NCBI GenBank assembly: GCA_030428695.1
Contig: JAUIEM010000191.1
Location: 1-18,327 of the forward strand
Origin: a bacterium
GTDB taxonomy: Bacteria > Planctomycetota > J058 > JAJDCP01
Direction: 5' to 3'
Length of the DNA: 18,327 bases
Numbering within the stretch: position 1 is the stretch's first letter; each line of letters starts with the position of its first letter. Under the pieces are notes generated by a model. The model made no database searches, was not told where the DNA came from, and was given only the letters and a program-made list of their open reading frames with translations. The position numbers and the translations under genes were made by a program. Shown piece after piece: positions 15,997-18,327 of the stretch.

Positions 15997-18327
15997 TCAA
16001 GGCGCCTTCGCCAGCAGCGCGAGGAACTCCTCCTCCGGCATCGCGCCGAAGCGCTTGCCGAGGACGTTGCCCTCGCTGTCGAGCACATAGTACGCGGGGA
16101 TCGAGGCCGTCCCCTCGAAGCGCTCGATCATCAGGTTCTGGTTGAACATCTCCTCGGGGTCGTCTTCCTTGTCGGTGTGCAGCACCGTCCGGGTGAAGCC
16201 TCCGAGCGCGTCGACCACCGCCGGCGCGCGCAGCACGCCCGCCTCCATCTTGCGGCAGTTGATGCAGTTGTGGCCGGTAAAGATCAGCAGATGCGGTGTC
16301 CCGCTCGCGCGCGCCTGCTGCTCGCCCGCGGCCCAGGTGTGGTTGTAGTCGAGGATCTGGTCGTACGGCAGCTGGCCCAGGCTGACGGTCCCGGTGCCCT
16401 CGCCGCCGCTTCCCGCACGCACCGTGTGGGTCGGGTAGGGGTGGGGCGGCAGGAAGCTCTCGACGTCCTCTTGCAGGGGCACGCCGAGGAACCACTGGCC
16501 GAGATAGATCGCGCCGGCGATGCACAGGAACACCATGACCAGGCGTCCCATGCTGACGGTCTCGACCGCGCTGTCGTGGCCGAGGCGGAACATGCCGAGC
16601 AGGTACATAGCGACGAGCAGCAGGATCGCGATCCACAGGCCGAGGAACATCGGCCGGGTCAGGATGCCGAGCTCCCACTGCAGGTCCATCACCGACAGGA
16701 ACTTCAGGGCGAAGGCCGCCTCGAAGAAGCCGAGCACGACCTTGAAGGTGTTCATCCAGCCCCCGGCCCGCTTCATCCCCTTGAGGATCGTCGGCAGGAG
16801 GGCGAGCAGGAAGAAGGGCAGCGCGAGCACCACCGAGAACACGAAGAAACCGAGCAGCACGCTGACGTTCTGCCAGCCCTCGAGCAGCAGCGCCTCGGCG
16901 AACACGTTGAGCACCAGCGGAGCGCCACAGCTGTACGAGGCGAGCATGAAGAACAGGCCGAGGGTGAACACGCCGGCGTAGGAGACCGATCCGCTCGAGC
17001 CGAACTTGTTCATCAGGTTCTGCAGGAAGCCGGGCAGGCGGATGTCGTAGTAGCCGAAGAAGCTGAAGGCGAAGTACAGGAAGGCCGCGCCGATCGCGAG
17101 GTTGACCCAGCCGTTGGTGGCGAAGCGGGTCAGGGTCTGCTGGCCCGCCGCTCCGAGAGCGACCTGGACGATCCCCGCGACGCCGGTGTAGGCGACGATG
17201 ATGCCCAGGCCGTAGACCGCCGCCCGTGCGATCGCCGTGCCGCGACCGGCCTCGCCCTTGGTGAAGACCGAGATCGTGATCGGGATCATCGGGTAGGTGC
17301 AGGGCATCACCAGGGTGATCAGGGCGTAGCCGATCACGCGCAGGAAGAAGCCCCAGGGATCCGCCTCCATCGGCTCGCCGTCGGGAGCGGCCCCGATCTG
17401 CGCGGTGTCGCTGGGCGGCGGCTCGACCGGCTGGGGCGGGAGGGGCGCGGGGCCCGTCGCCGCCGCGACGTCGAGGGCGTGGGGGAGGTCGACGGTCTTC
17501 TTGAGCAGGCAGCGGCTGTCGTCGCACAGCTGGTACTCGACGGCGAGGGGCAGCGTGACCGGACCCGACAGCTCGCGGGCGAGGGTGATGTCGAGGGCGA
17601 AGCGGGCCGTGCCCTCGTGGGAGAGGTAGCTGCCGAGCTCGTTGTCCTTCCGCTCCGGCGGCGTCAGCGCGGAGGCGCGCAGGCTGCCGAAGGAGGCGGG
17701 CAGGCGGAAGCGGGTCGGCACGTAGTCCTGCTCGTCGAGGCCGTAGATGTGCCAGCCCTGGTCGATCGCGACCTCGACCTCGACCCGGACGCTGCGCCCG
17801 GCCTCACCGTTCGACGCGCCCGTCAGCTTCCACAGGCTGCGCCCGTGGGCCCCGGCGATCCCTTCCGGCTCCGGCGCGGGCGCCGGCTCGACGACCGCGA
17901 ACACCGCGCGCATCTCGGCGTCCTCGGGCGGGTCGCACTGGATGTCCGTGCAGGGCTGGAAGGTCGCGGTCACCGGCAGCGCGATCGTGCCGGCGAGGTC
18001 GTTCGCCAGCCGCACGCGCAGGGTGAAGCTCGCGTTGCCCTCGTGGTAGGCGTAGTCGAAGTCCTCCCCGGGCTCGTCGTTCTGCCGCGGTGTGCTCTCG
18101 CGGACCTCGAGGATGCGCCCGATCAGGGGGTCGATCGCGAAGCTGGTCGGCTCGTTGTAGCCGGCCCCGCTGGTCGCATAGATGTGGTAGGGCTCGTCGA
18201 TCTGCACGCCGAGCTCGATCTCGACCACGCCTCCGGCCTCGACCTCGTCGGGGGCGTCGAGCTGCCAGTGGGTGTGGCCGATGCTCGCGGACAGCCGGGC
18301 GCTCGGCGCCGCGGCGGGCGTCGGGGC
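15997..18327 (-). CDS. dsbD: Thiol:disulfide interchange protein DsbD-type, two N-terminal alpha domains (partial, runs off right edge)
   Basis: At least 776 residues are visible; the N-terminus and signal peptide are off the window. Two immunoglobulin-like DsbD-alpha domains come first. Each carries a HIY motif (EPYHIYATS and GWHIYGLDE) and a C-x4-C pair (nt 17935-17952 and 17509-17526). The membrane DsbD-beta domain follows, with about eight helices and a Cys in each half: MPCTYPMIPI (Cys codon near 17299-17301) and SYSCGAP (near 16927-16929). A C-terminal thioredoxin-like domain carries CINC (16255-16266) in FTGHNCINCRKMEAG. The protein passes electrons from cytoplasmic thioredoxin across the inner membrane to periplasmic thiol proteins. 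The usual Trp before the first thioredoxin Cys is Asn here. A GspE/PilB-like gene follows 76 nt downstream on the same strand. DsbD is firm; the partner proteins are unknown. Confidence 0.92.
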   Translation of the reverse strand, partial: APTPAAAPSARLSASIGHTHWQLDAPDEVEAGGVVEIELGVQIDEPYHIYATSGAGYNEPTSFAIDPLIGRILEVRESTPRQNDEPGEDFDYAYHEGNASFTLRVRLANDLAGTIALPVTATFQPCTDIQCDPPEDAEMRAVFAVVEPAPAPEPEGIAGAHGRSLWKLTGASNGEAGRSVRVEVEVAIDQGWHIYGLDEQDYVPTRFRLPASFGSLRASALTPPERKDNELGSYLSHEGTARFALDITLARELSGPVTLPLAVEYQLCDDSRCLLKKTVDLPHALDVAAATGPAPLPPQPVEPPPSDTAQIGAAPDGEPMEADPWGFFLRVIGYALITLVMPCTYPMIPITISVFTKGEAGRGTAIARAAVYGLGIIVAYTGVAGIVQVALGAAGQQTLTRFATNGWVNLAIGAAFLYFAFSFFGYYDIRLPGFLQNLMNKFGSSGSVSYAGVFTLGLFFMLASYSCGAPLVLNVFAEALLLEGWQNVSVLLGFFVFSVVLALPFFLLALLPTILKGMKRAGGWMNTFKVVLGFFEAAFALKFLSVMDLQWELGILTRPMFLGLWIAILLLVAMYLLGMFRLGHDSAVETVSMGRLVMVFLCIAGAIYLGQWFLGVPLQEDVESFLPPHPYPTHTVRAGSGGEGTGTVSLGQLPYDQILDYNHTWAAGEQQARASGTPHLLIFTGHNCINCRKMEAGVLRAPAVVDALGGFTRTVLHTDKEDDPEEMFNQNLMIERFEGTASIPAYYVLDSEGNVLGKRFGAMPEEEFLALLAKAP

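Noticed and set aside
13845..16145. Plus-strand open frame of over 700 codons opposite the GspE/PilB-like gene
   Set aside because: It is the antisense shadow of a gene with recognisable domain blocks, and it runs across the dsbD/gspE-like gap without protein-like features.

Overview
This is a very GC-rich bacterial window (third codon positions are nearly all G or C), densely packed with genes on both strands. No rRNA, tRNA, CRISPR array, insertion sequence or phage gene was seen. A long serine/threonine kinase-TPR protein whose activation segment opens with a DWG motif, an Ig/PKD-like repeat protein, a GspE/PilB relative with zinc clusters and a large DsbD all occur in Planctomycetota, Myxococcota and related free-living Gram-negative lineages. 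That placement is inference; no marker gene fixes the phylum.

Layout. (1) 1-261, minus: 5' end of the visible part of an Ig/PKD-like protein that runs off the left edge. (2) 355-2982, plus: a tight run of SDR oxidoreductase, CPBP-type membrane protein, TVP38/VTT membrane protein and a small acidic protein of unknown function, with gaps from a 1-nt overlap to about 29 nt. (3) 2988-9597, minus: a two-gene unit in which a 1393-aa membrane Ser/Thr kinase-TPR protein is followed after 1 nt by an 808-aa CASTOR/POLLUX-like ion channel. The channel has a voltage-sensor-like front end, a calcium-loop sequence just before its pore and two RCK-like domains. (4) 9598-9928: divergent promoter region with a candidate promoter each way and a 17-bp inverted repeat. 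(5) 9929-13633, plus: two unrecognised genes followed by rmlA-like and rmlB-like genes, which make dTDP-4-keto-6-deoxyglucose. (6) 13634-13925: convergent gap with an 8-bp-stem hairpin. (7) 13926-18327, minus: a DsbD-type disulfide reductase with two N-terminal alpha-type domains (5' end off the right edge), followed by a GspE/PilB-family protein in which every catalytic ATPase motif is altered.

The best candidates for an undescribed system are the kinase-TPR/CASTOR-like channel pair, which looks like a signalling unit with possible calcium sensing, and the DsbD/pseudo-ATPase pair, where a cysteine-rich and probably inactive secretion or pilus ATPase homologue sits behind a thiol reductase. 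The two unknown genes ahead of rmlAB are the least explained material in the window.
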